Below are positions 37,101 through 47,750 of a DNA stretch of 64,000 bases, piece after piece. Made by a program: the position numbers and the translations under genes. This DNA comes from Vitellaria paradoxa (taxonomy: Eukaryota > Streptophyta > Magnoliopsida > Ericales > Sapotaceae): NCBI GenBank assembly GCA_019916065.1, contig CM034244.1, forward strand, positions 24,482,471 through 24,546,470. The letters are read 5' to 3'. The notes below the pieces were generated by a model. That model was not told where the DNA came from. It ran no database searches and saw only the letters and a list, made by a program, of their open reading frames with translations. Within the stretch, counting starts at the first letter, position 1. Each line of letters opens with the position of its first letter.

Positions 37101-38642
37101 AAGGTAACTTGACAAAGAGACGTATGTTTATAATTTTGGTAAATGTGGAATGCTTAATATGGTTTGATCAATGCAATATGTAATAAGCTATGGAATAAAC
37201 CATAACATTAACGTGTGTGTTGAATGGTATATATATTGATAAATGTTAAATATTTAATAAGGTTGATCAATGTTGATATGTGATGAATCTTGGGAAGAAC
37301 CGAAAAGTTAACTTTTATTAACAAATGATGGAAATTAAATGAGGCTTGGATTAAATAAAATGAAGAGATGAAATGAGTTGTGCTACATGATGAAATGGAA
37401 TGTGGTTGTGCGTGTTGGAAAGTGATGGTGATGAATGTGAATTGTGATTGATGAGTATTGAATGTGATGAATGATGGGTTATGTGCCGAGGGCCGTGGTG
37501 GGGTACGAAAATAGGAAAGGTCATGAGATTACCCTCGGGTTGAAAGACCCGGAACCTGCGCAGGGTTTGGTGTCAATGCCAGTGGGTTGGCAGCTCACAA
37601 CATTGTGTGTGTTTTGGCTCCTCATGCCTTGAACAGTGATCCTAAACGACGACGTCGATTTATCATTTCCGTTGGGTATTGGCCCCTAAAAGACGATAAT
37701 GTGTATGCACCCAACCCCCGAGGATTGTGTAGTTATGGCTATGTGATTGATTAATGAAATGATGGTACTGTGGATGTGATTTCATGATTGAATGATGAAC
37801 AAATGTAATGTGGATGTGGATATGTTATTGAATGTTGAATATGTGATAATGTGATATGGAATATGGTTGGATACAAAGTTGGGAAATTTAATAATGGGTA
37901 ATAATTGGACTTGAATGCTACCCTATGATGTTATTGAATAAAGATAAATATTGTAAATATGGTTATGTGGTCGGCTATGCTTAAATGTAAAAGAGATAAT
38001 TGAAAGGTGATATGAACACATGTATGGAATTTCAAAGATTAAATATAAATTGGAAACTTAATCCTTTTTACGGTATTGTGTGTCAATATATATATATATA
38101 TATTCCATGTCGGTTATGTAGTTATGTTGATAAATTGTTGTGGCATTAAAACATATTGAGATAACTAGATGCGCCATGAATAGTATGAACGTTTGGAATA
38201 CATACCATATATGTTTGTTTGCGGCATCGTGGGCACAAGTGGATCCGTGCTCACGTCCTTACAGATTTTTGACACAGGTACAGGCTATAACATTCAGATG
38301 AACTAATGGGGTTAGACTAGAAGGGTGTGCATGAGCCCTACCAAGCTTAGCTAAGCTCTTGGTCATTTAGTTTAAATTTCTTTTGAAATTGTAATATTGT
38401 ACATTGAGAACTTGTTCGATTTGGTTGTATGGGCCCTAAGGCCTGAGTTATGTATTAATGAGAGAAGTGTTGAAAGTTTGTGACTTGATTATAGTCAAGG
38501 TTAAATTTATGTTATCTTAACTATGTCTCGGGCTCACTGGTTTACGTTGTGTTGCTCTGATGATGGGTTGGTTATGTTAATGCATGTTGTGTGTGTTTAT
38601 CACTCACCCCTCGGGTCACGAGATCCGGGGCGTGACATCTTG
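34177..38642 (+). mobile_element. Solo LTR, Tekay-like, with TSD TCTTG, itself interrupted
   Basis: The LTR proper is 34182-38637, flanked by perfect TCTTG (34177-34181 and 38638-38642). It starts TGTAATACTCTAGACTTTG and ends GGGGCGTGACA, and is homologous along its length, on the plus strand, to the LTRs of the Tekay-like element at 16802-27876. The nested solo LTR 35164-36682 plus a duplicated AAACC account for 1,524 bp, leaving about 2.9 kb. A TA tract (34512-34524) corresponds to the TATA-like site, with GCGCCCACCTGAGAAGAG-type modules at 34365-34440 upstream and a second cluster at 36706-36790. Confidence 0.92.
35159..36687 (+). mobile_element. Solo LTR (Athila-type, family A4) with TSD AAACC
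   Basis: The LTR proper is 35164-36682 (1,519 bp), TG...CA, with perfect AAACC at 35159-35163 and 36683-36687. It is inserted within the Tekay-like solo LTR and is plus-oriented. The tail has CCCTGTGGAAATGACCTGGG, then TTGCACTTGGG (36508-36577), the motif shared by the Athila-type LTRs here. The open frames 35245-35724 run through a purine-rich AGAGAG tract of the LTR and do not look like a gene. GC-rich palindromic modules like those of the other LTRs were not seen. Confidence 0.9.
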
Positions 38643-39213
38643 CCATCGGTCTCTCTTGCTGTGTCTCATTTTTCCAATCACCTCACTAATATGGTAAAAG
38701 AATTTGATCGATCTAACTCAGCCAGAAAAGAGTTTACTCGTATGAGGGAGAAGAAAGATGCAAAAACTGACGAACTATCCACTCGCCAAAAACAACTTCA
38801 AAGTGTTACTCTTTAAATACAAAACTTGAAGAAGGTTGAACAGAGTGTCTTAGTGTGCGAATGCCAGTCACCCTTACCTAGAATGGTTTGATAGACTCAT
38901 GCGAAGCTACTTTACAAGAGATCGAGGCTTTGGAGTTCGAGTTTAAGAGCTTAAAGGTAAAAAGTCACTTGGCCGATCTTGATCTTGCGAGGTTGGAAGA
39001 AGGTTATTAAGAGTTTCTTCATAATTTCTCAAGACTAACCCCTAACAAACCACCAAAGATCTTTGATCGGTGAACCCTCTCATTGCCAACCCTTTAAGTG
39101 TCGATGCTTTGAGTGCTGACCCTCCAAGTGTTGATCCTCTAGCCCAAAACCTTGAAGAGCAAGATCCAGTGATGGCTATCGAGGAACTTCACAAAGGCAC
39201 CGAAGAAAGATGA
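38643..39213 (+). pseudogene. Antisense ORF of the Tat-like element, 3' part
   Basis: After the solo LTR, plus-strand frames resume with LPSVSLAVSHFSNHLTNMV and a charged coiled-coil-like stretch (RKEFTRMREKKDAKTDEL) up to 38814. A short repetitive tail follows (NPLSVDALSADPPSVDPL) and ends at the TGA at 39211-39213. A coiled coil and acidic tail fit the C-terminus of Tat-type antisense ORF products. Stops and shifts at 38815 and near 39008 break it. Confidence 0.5.
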
Positions 39214-39663
39214 CATTCTTTCCTCTGAACATTATTTGCAATGAACCTTTTTTTAGTTTTGTACTTCGCCCAGCGGAGGCCTAAACAATGTCTTTATTTA
39301 CTTTGTTTTGGATGAATATATTGGTAGCAAGACCGATTTTGATTGAATGATCTTAGTTTTTATCATACTTTGCCTTATGAATGAATTTCCTTTTATGAAT
39401 CAGCCAATTGGCCAAATTGCCAAAAAATTTTTATTAATAACGAGTATGATCTTATAGCTATATTGCCCTAAAGGTTTAAATTTAAATTTACCCCACTTAC
39501 TCCTATTTGATTTCTATCCATGCATTCCCAAATAGTAGGATAATACCTTTTCAAGTAATTCCCATTTATCACTCTAGGGAACCTTTCTCCACTCAAATAT
39601 TAGAGTAAGTTAATTTCACCTCTTTAGATTTTGTAAATCCTAAATGGGCCTTGCCAACTGGGG
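39214..39663. other. Gap between antisense ORF and integrase end
   Basis: AT-rich spacer where the antisense ORF and the element's integrase converge tail to tail. No coding sequence recognised. Confidence 0.4.
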
Positions 39664-40612
39664 CTAAATTTTTCCATAATTAGAATCATTAATCCTTATT
39701 AGCAACACTATTTTCCATACTTTATCGCCCACATTAAGTGACTTTAGGTGGACCATTTGATCATAAGACCTAGCCACTCTTAACTTTTGAGCCTTAATAG
39801 CTTCAAAAACTGAGAATCTTAAGTCATCTAGATTGTCCAACTCCATATATATGGTCTCTTGGTAAGCCTCTTTGGAAAAATCATTCTGTAAGGTTACTCT
39901 AGCTGATGTAACGGTTATTTCAACAAGTAAAATGGCCTCATGGCCATAGGTTAGTTCAAATGATGTTGCGTTTGTGGCCGATTTCTTAGATGTTTTATAA
40001 GCCCACAAAGCTTTTGACGGAGTATTATGCCACTACCTTGGGTTCTTGTAGATCATTCTTTCCAAAATATTCTTAATGGTTTAGTTTGTTGATTCAGTCT
40101 GACTATTTTTTTGAGCATGATAAGGAGTAGAATTTAAAATTTCAAAAACTATACTTGGTTGCAAAATCTATTACTAAATTCCCTGTAAACATGGTTCCTT
40201 GATTGGCTATGATATTCTAAGGAACACCAAATTGATGAATAATATGCTCTTTAATGAAATAACATCGGCCTGTTTGATCGATCTAAGAGGGATGGCTTTT
40301 ACCCATTTAGTGAAATAATCAGTTGCAATTATAATAAAGTAGTGCATTTTGGAGGATGAGGGATAGATTTTGCCAATCAAATACATTGCCTAGCCCCTAA
40401 AAGGCCATGGCCTTACCACAGCTTGTATGGGAATAGGTAGCATACTTTGTATCAATCCATGTTTTTGACAAGCTTGCCAACCCTTAACAAAAGCTATACA
40501 ATCGACCATCATTGTCGGTCAATAATAGCCATGATTTCTTAAGAGATAAACCATTTTTCGGCTAGATTAGTGAACACCACAAATTCCTTCATGAACTTTA
40601 GCCATGACTAAC
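39664..40612 (-). pseudogene. Integrase of the Tat-like element
   Basis: Read on the minus strand in several frames. A zinc-finger region with HEGICGVH and CIAFVKGWQACQ (about 40600-40460) comes first, then a core start IIATDYFTKWVKAIPL (about 40340-40295). The open frame 40008-39664 holds the C-terminal part (FELTYGHEAILLVEI; KSLNVGDKVWKIVL). Many stops lie between. The WAYKTSKKSAT...TYGHEA signature is characteristic of Tat/Retand-like integrases. Confidence 0.8.
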
Positions 40613-41079
40613 ACAACCTCATTCTTTCCTCGACACCTTAACAGCAAATCATCTTTTTTATTCTTCTTAAATAGGATAATTCCTATTGTAATGAAATTTA
40701 CTAATTTCATCCTAAGTTGTTTTGGTGTCTCAGGGTCTTGATTTTCTAAATATTTCCTAATTAGTCCTTGCTAATCATTTGCTTTCTTAAATTCAACACA
40801 ATTTGTTTTTAAGACATTAGTGCAGATTAAGACTGATGGGTGTCTTCTATGTCTTATTACCATAACTTTCATCTCCTTAGTCCAAAATATGTGAAGTCTA
40901 GTAGCCAATTAGACCAACTCATTTGCTTTATAATTTTTTGACCTTAGGATATGTTTGACCGATTCATTAACAAACTCATCTAACAGCTGATCGACCACTT
41001 TAAGGTACATTGTTACATTTGTAAGCTTTTGCCAATTGATTTATGACTAATTGTGAGCGTCTTAACACTTTAATGATTG
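40613..41079 (-). pseudogene. Decayed RNase H to integrase linker (Tat-like)
   Basis: No open frame, but pieces in minus frames look like the end of RNase H and the linker region of the pol polyprotein. No separate gene is supported. Confidence 0.4.
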
Positions 41080-41370
41080 GAGTTCTCAATTCTCTTAGTA
41101 TTTTTAAGCCGATAATTAAGGCTTCATACTTAGCTTGATTGCAAAGTCAAACTGAAGAGACATTTGACTCTTTTCTCCCCTTAGAGAAATTATAACAATA
41201 CCTGCACCACACAAATCATCTGTCCTTAACCCATCAAAATATAAAAGCCATGGCTTTAAAGATACTAAATTTAAAGACTCATAATCCAAATCTTCATCTT
41301 CTATATTTATATATAGGTGATCAGCCATAAAATAAACCAACGATTGTCCTTTATAGACTTTGTGGTACAT
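41080..41370 (-). pseudogene. RNase H of the Tat-like element
   Basis: The frame 41370-41116 contains LYFDGLRTDDLCGAGIVII, matching the start of Ty3/gypsy Tat-type RNase H (Tyr-Phe-Asp-Gly...Gly-Ala-Gly). The Asp in FDG would be a catalytic metal ligand. It is truncated by a stop after about 84 residues and followed by stop-rich sequence. Confidence 0.8.
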
Positions 41371-42755
41371 AGTAAATTGAAAATTCCATAAGAGCTAAAG
41401 CCCATCGGCCAATTTTTCCATTTACAATGAGCCGATTTAACATATATTTGACCATGCCTACTTTTGAAACTAAGTATACGATAACAGGCAACATAAAATA
41501 CCTTAGTTTCTACATAGAGAAATATAAGACTAAACACAACTTCTTGATCTGCTAGTATCTTTGTTCAATGAGCTTTAAAACATGACTCAAGTAATAAACA
41601 ACTCTTTCCTTTCCATTTTGATCATCTTAAGCCACAAAACCTACTATCGTATTCTCCAATACATAGATATACAATCTTAACGGCTCTCATTTCCTCGGCA
41701 ACATAAGCACCGGAGGGTACCAAATATTTCTTGATTTGGTTAAAAGCCCACTGGTGTTGTGGTTCTTACTTGAACTCTTTATTGGCCTTGATTTTAGGAG
41801 TGGGGAAGAAACTTGAATTTTTCCAGTAGGCATATTTTTGTTGATGAAGTTTTGCCACTACTTACCAAAAAAAAAAAAAAAAGTTTCATGACTCTTTTTT
41901 TATTTCTAGGTAGCCGAGCATCAATTATGACCTTTGCTTTATTTTTATCGACTTTAATGCCCCTTTTATGGACTAAAAGCCAAGGAAATTCCCAATCGAT
42001 ACACCAAAAGCACAGTTAAGAGGATTAATTTTTAGCTTATGTACTCTCATTCTCTAAAAAGAAGACTCTAAGTGGCTAAGGTGTTAGCCAAGTTATTAGG
42101 ATTTCATAACCATATCATCTATATAAACCTCCATGAAACAGCTAGTAAAATTATGAAAATCGCATTCATAACCCTTTGATAAGTGGGTCCTACATTTTTC
42201 TGATCGAATGGCATGACAACCCATTCATAGGTGCCTAAGACACCTGTACATCTAAATACTGTTTTGGAAACATCCTCTGGGGCAATGTGGATCTAGTTAT
42301 AGCCAGAATTTCCAATCTATAAAAGATAGAATTTCATAACCAGCCAATGAATCAACAAGTATATCAGCTATAGGCATAAGATACTCATCTTTAGGCGATG
42401 CATTATTCAAATTCCTAAAGTTTATACATACCCTAATTTTAATATTTTTCCTAACAATAGGGACAACGTTGGCAAGCCAATCAACATACCTAGTTACCTA
42501 TATGAAACTAGCCTCCAAAAGCCTAATTATTTCTTCTTTGACTTTGAGAATGACTTCATTGCTCATTCTTCTAGGAGTTTGTTTGAAACACCGATATCCT
42601 TTTAAGATTGGAATTCTATGTTCCACCAAAGATCGGTCAAGGCCTGGCATCTCTGTATAATTCTAGGTGAAGCAGTCCCTATATATTTTTTTTATCAAGT
42701 TGACTATTGTAGTCTAATATTCTCGATTTAGACATCCTTCGACAAATATCAGCCT
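41371..42755 (-). pseudogene. Reverse transcriptase of the Tat-like element
   Basis: No long open frame remains, but the RT can be followed in minus frames: a region with RVCINFRNLNNASPKDEY (about 42430-42375) and the active site YIDDM (complement of 42111-42125), followed by VMKS. A-rich and T-rich slippage (41868-41882) and many stops destroy it. YIDDMV is the form usual in Tat-lineage RT. Confidence 0.8.
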
Positions 42756-43589
42756 GTTCTAACCTTTATCACCTATGTTAATCTTAACCAAAGGATTGAC
42801 CACCTCTACTTTATCATTATCCAGCTTCTTAGGTGCTTTTTCTAAGTCTTCCCGTTGGATGGCGTACAAGGCGTCCTCAGTATCTTCAATAATAACATTG
42901 GTCACATAGGTCGATACTTCCCCAGAAAGCCTATTATCTAGGGTATAAAGTCGAACTCTTGCAATCACTTCTTCATAGAGGATGTTGTTCATCATTCAAC
43001 TTTTTTAATTTTGAGTGCCCTTTTGCAAACCTAATGTTACTCAGCCTACTTAGTTGAGTGTAAAGTTGTCTTACCTCATCAACGGTCATTGTGACCGAAA
43101 TCATAATTTCGTTTGGGGTTCTAAATTTATTCAACCCCATTAGCCTAGTTGGGCTGACTTTTTTCTCATAATATATGGTTTTAGTTACGTTTACCTTAGC
43201 TATAAATGGCTTCCCATCAGCCTTAATGACCTCTGTATCATTTTTGTCCCAGAGTACGATGGCCTGATGCAAGGATGATGGAATGTAACAAGTAATGTGG
43301 ATCCAATTATAGCCATGTAAGGCATTATATGATGCTTTAGCTTCCACAACAAAGAATGGTGACCATATTGTTTTGTTTCCAATAGTCACAAAGGGATTAC
43401 TCTTCTGGTGTTGGCCAAACCCCTAGTAAAGCTACTGACAACTACCTCTGTTGGCATCAATTCTTTGTTGGACTGGCTGATCCTCATCAATATAGTATAT
43501 GGGAGAATGTTGACAGTGGCCCTATTATCAATCAACACCTTATTTATTGGCATTTTGTTCAGCAAACTTTTCATATACAAAGGCTTCAT
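42756..43589 (-). pseudogene. Protease region of the Tat-like element
   Basis: The frame 43589-43386 has VLIDNRATVNILPYTIL. The usual catalytic Asp-Ser/Asn-Gly-Ala/Ser reads Asp-Asn-Arg-Ala, so the catalytic Gly is lost. The frames 43389-42973 and 42995-42759 continue with YNALHGYNWIH and PSSLHQAIVLW, typical of the C-terminal half of Tat-type protease and the linker to RT. Two small frameshifts join the pieces. Inactive. Confidence 0.8.
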
Positions 43590-45259
43590 GTGGGGCTTAC
43601 CCTCAAATCTTCAAAATAAGACGTGGGCTGACATTCCTACATCATTGAACTTTACATCTTCCCAAGACTTAATGACTTGTATGTCAGGATTTTTTTCAAT
43701 TATCGGTTCCTTTAACTCTAAACCTAAAACATTAATCCGAGAAGTCTCATTTTCCTTGGCCTCAACGTCCCATTTCAATGATGTTTAAGCTTCCTCAGCC
43801 TTGACGATGGCCAGAAGTGTGAACACTAATGTTTACTTCTATTGGTTGTAAACTCCCGTATTGAATGGAGTTCATGTATTGAACATCCCTATCATTGTCA
43901 TCATTTTTGTTTTTTCACAATCAAACTTATCGGGCTGACTTTTCTCATACATGTTGGCCTCCTTGCACACCATGCCGTGCTTCTCTTCTTATTTTTTCTT
44001 TAGGTCAGTAATGGTTATGTTTGGAAGTCTTGATGCTTTATCTTTCGCTTTCAAAATGATGGGAGGTGGTGATTGTTTCTCTTCCTCATCACTATATGAC
44101 CCTAATTCTATTGATTAGAGTTACTCCATTTCCATATCCTTCTACGACTTCTTTTACCACTTGAACCTCCCCTTTTGAGATCTAAACATCACTCTGGGGT
44201 CTTGATTGAAAGGGAACTCAAAGTGAACTACTTGCTCCCAAATCCCAAGATGTGAATGCATCCTCGGCCTAACTAATCGGCTCTATATGGGGTAAGCCCT
44301 TTGCAATCCAAACTCAGGCTAAAGGGCCATAGATGGCCCTAGGTATGGATTAAAAAGTGAAATTGACCACGTGGGTAATGCAATGGTGGTCAGTTGAAGG
44401 ACCTCGACCCACCTCGCCTTTTCTTCCCATTAGCCTAATATAGGATGTCAGCCTCACAATTCTAGTATCAACACTTGGTTAACAGTAATCTTCAGACTGG
44501 ACTTTGGCATCGATTGGCTTGATTCTTACGTAGAGACTAGAGAGGCTCCTGGCTCTTTACTGGATTTCAAGCCACTACCTCTCTTTCTCAGTCAAAACTC
44601 CTGTTATTTAATTTCCATTATATGGGTTGATATAGGATCTTCTTCAGATCAGACATACTCACTTGATCATGGTTCATAGATCTTGACTCCTAATCAAAAC
44701 GAAAGTGTTAAATCCAATCATTTCTTTGTCAACCTTGGCATTTTTAGCTTAGCCTAAGACTACTTTCTCTTTGTCTTTCCCTACTTAGGCGGGCATTCTT
44801 ATTGCATTTATCATGTTGATTTCCGTAGCAACTTGGAATGTTGTCTTGTCTACACCCATGGGTTCCTTCTCGACCATCTTGAAGAGGCCATTGTCAATGT
44901 GCTCTTGCACCTGATTACGAAAATAAATGCAATTATTAATTAAGTAGCTCTAAGAATTGTGCCACTTGCAATAATTATGGCCTTTAATTTCATCGACCGA
45001 TGCAATTTTGTGTCCATTTGGTAGCCAAATAATCCTATCGGCTAATAAATGATCAAAAATTTATTCTGCTTTCAAAGTGTCAAATGAGTATTTCTTTTTC
45101 ACTTCCTCTTTTTTACTTTTAGATGCATTATTTTCTTTATTAGTATTAGATACTAAAGCCTTACACAAATATGGAGTCTTAGAGACAATTTCGACTGTGT
45201 CAACATTAGCTTATATCATCTTACTAGTCAGTTTTTCATTAACAGCGGCCGATGCCACA
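43590..45259 (-). pseudogene. Decayed gag-protease linker (Tat-like)
   Basis: Lies between the gag domain and protease of the Tat-like element, where the C-terminal gag and nucleocapsid region belong. Only short, stop-broken frames remain and no zinc knuckle is clear. Plus-strand open frames here (such as 43408-43788) are mirror images of the coding strand. Confidence 0.5.
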
Positions 45260-46060
45260 TCATAATATCTTGGTAGAGCGTCCCCCTAGATGAATTCTTT
45301 CTATCTTGTTCCTCTTATAGGATTCTCTTGTATCGGGTAGCCTTCGCTTCCAGTTTATATAAATCTCTAAATTCCATAACCTTAAATTTCTTGCTGAGTT
45401 CAAACTTAAGGAATTAAACGCTAATTTGACATATTCAGGCTTAGGATGAGCTAGATTATACTTATAATTAGCCCTCTTAAACCTAGCAATATACATGTCA
45501 ACTGACTCCTCGTTTAGTTGTGACATCGTGGCCAAGTCGGCCATGGTAACTTCAGGTTCACTCCGATAGAATTGATTATGGAAAATTTCTTCCATTTATG
45601 TCCATGTGTGAATAGAGTTCAGTGTCAAGTTAGAATACCGAGTAAAAGCTATGGTCGTTAGGGAATTGCCAAAAAGTTTTAGTTTTAATACATCAAAATT
45701 CCCAACCATCCCACATTGGACAGTGAATCGATCAATATGCTCCAAAGTTGATTGCTTGTCCTCTCTTAAGAACAAGGAAAAGTCTAGTACTTTAAATCCT
45801 CCAGGATATTCTAACTGATCTATCCAATGAAGATAAGGCTTTTTGTACATCGGCTTACCCAAACCCTTCATGACTGGACCAAATCTCTCGTGGATAATCT
45901 CGTCTAACTGATCTTGGTTAACAATGAGATTTTTGTCTTGGCTAACAGTAACTAGATCAGATCCGTTTGCTAGAGCTGGCCGATTATCATTTATCAGACG
46001 ATGATCTTGAATTGGTTGGGCGTCATCTTGTGGGATGGTCAGCCTTATAGGCATCACGCT
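45260..46060 (-). pseudogene. gag domain of the Tat-like element (downstream of insertion)
   Basis: Frames 46057-45596 and 45595-45260 are in phase and separated by one TAG. They contain YLHWIDQLEYPGGFKVLDF, RFTVQCGMVGNFDVLKLKLF, SLTTIAFTRYSNL and MEEIFHNQFYRSEPEV, a clear retrotransposon gag domain of Tat type. The N-terminal part is displaced to 61552-61856 by the Athila-like element, which inserted at 46060/61552. The stop, where the family usually has a Gln or Trp codon, breaks it. Confidence 0.85.
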
Positions 46061-47613
46061 TGATTACACTTGAAAAGTGTAATTACAAACTCCCTAACTC
46101 AACACTTATTCATGCATTTAAATAATTAAAGTTGAAGTTTTAGTGTTATTTTATTGCTTATACTTTTATTTTTCTAATTGCATGGAAAAGGGCAAGGAGA
46201 TCGAAGTTTATAGCTATGGAAATGGTCGAGAAAATGAAGAAAATGTCATGGTTCAAACCTCGCCTTGGATGGCCAAGACTAGCCCAAAGACCCAACCTAA
46301 AGGAGGAAGAAAAATAAGAAAAAAAATACTTGGGGGTCGGGACCGTCCATCTAACGGTCGGGACCACAGTGTATATGAATTGAGAAGAAAGCATTCTGTG
46401 GTCCCGACCCCCAGACCAGACGGTCGAGACCACCGTGTATCCAGAAGCCACGAATTAAAGCACCTCTTTTAGGGTTTCCTTGCACCTTTATAAGGACCCA
46501 TTGCACGGCCATGAATGGGGATGCCTCCTTTGAAGATTCCACAACTACATTGAGAATTAGATTAGATTTAAATTAAGTTTGAGAGTGATTTGTACGTTTT
46601 TAAAAGCTTTGTTGATGGATGCTTTTGGAGTTTTTTTCTTCATCTTTGCGTTATTAGTTCATCTCTTCTTTTATGCATAAGTTACATTGTAAGTTATATT
46701 TCGTTTCGCTCTTTAATATGATGTTTCGTTTATTTCAATTCCTAAATAGCATGATTGAATGTTCGTTTATTGTCTTTGTGATGTTTAGAGTAGTTATAGC
46801 ATAAAACCCTAATCTTGATTCAACGAATCAAGAAAGGGTAGTTCACGAAAAGCCTTGGGGTGTTCGTAGTCCCTTCGTGTAGGTTGCGAAACCTTTTGCG
46901 AAGGGATCTACCTTTAACAAATCTATTTTTTTTTCTATTTCGAAAACACCCGAATACAAAAACCCTTAACCAAATCCGTGTGAGATCACTGGTATGGATT
47001 TCCGTAACCAATTATCAAATACTTTCGAATAGACTTAAAAATCAGATTTTTATTAATTTTTGGTGTTTAATTGAAAAACCTTAGGAAACAAAGGTCTTTA
47101 ACCACATCTGCTTGAGATCACTGGTACTGACCTCTGATTACAATGTTCTAAATAATTTTCAAATTAAACCCTATTCTTCAAACAAACACACCCCAAGGCA
47201 AAGTAGTGAACTACCCGGACTTGACGTTAAATCAAGATCTTTATTCTTATTGAATTGCAATCCAACTTAGTTTTAGTTATAATTGATTAATTTGAAATTG
47301 AAAAAGCTTTGTTGATGTTATTTTAATTTTTCGCCATCTAGCTTAATTCCTTTTAAAATTCTGAAGGTCATGTTTATTTTAATTTTAATTAGTTGAAATT
47401 GAATTTATCTTTAATTTTACTGAACCTTAGAACTTAGTAAACTTAAATTTCCAAACTTGCTTCCTTTTAGTTTTAGAATTTCTTTCACATCCTAGAAACT
47501 AAATAACATTAGGCTCCCTCTGAATTCGACCTCGGACTCACCGAGTTTTAAAACTACGACTGTCTTCTTGCACTCGAGAGGTAGAACCCTAAAACACTTT
47601 TTAGGGTCAGTCA
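46061..47613 (+). repeat. 5' LTR of the Athila-like element
   Basis: 1,553 bp, TGATTACACTTG...GTCAGTCA. The first bases form a hairpin (ATTACACTT-GAA-AAGTGTAAT). A GC-rich palindromic module (46332-46440, GGTCGGGACC and GTGGTCCCGACC) lies about 50 bp upstream of a TATA box TTTATAAGG (46487-46495). The tail contains CGACCTCGGACTCACCGAG (about 47528-47546) and TTGCACTCGAG, as in the related solo LTRs. Confidence 0.95.
46332..46495 (+). promoter_or_regulatory. Athila-like LTR promoter: palindromic module plus TATA
   Basis: Contains GGTCGGGACCGTCC, GGTCGGGACCACAGTGTAT, then CTGTGGTCCCGACC and GGTCGAGACCACCGTGTAT. Blocks in opposite orientation can pair into a stem. The block GGGACCAC is the inverse of GTGGTCCC, which fits the class II TCP site consensus GTGGNCCC. 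The TATA box TTTATAAGG follows at 46487-46495. The TCP link is a hypothesis. The same module recurs at 60268-60375 (other LTR) and 55433-55542 (internal). Confidence 0.6.
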
Positions 47614-47750
47614 AGTTTTAGGGTACTTTTAATTTTTAGTTTTCCTTAAGTTTTTTTTTTTTTCTTAAAAAATAACAATTTAAAAAAAATATTTAAAAAT
47701 TTTGAACTTAAAATTTTGTTTTTTTTTTTTTTAAGAGACTTGTTACTTAT
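47614..47750 (+). other. Athila-like leader without a recognisable PBS
   Basis: The sequence right after the LTR is AGTTTTAGGGTACTTTTA, followed by T- and A-runs up to the gag ATG at 47751. No TGG-type tRNA complement is found within the first bases. The leader is only about 137 bp, which is short for this lineage. A deletion of the primer binding site is possible. Confidence 0.5.

Noticed and set aside
46143..46542. ORFs on both strands, repeated at 60078-60408
   Set aside because: Within the U3 of the Athila-like LTR and its palindromic module, present in both LTR copies, and not consistent with any known LTR-encoded gene.
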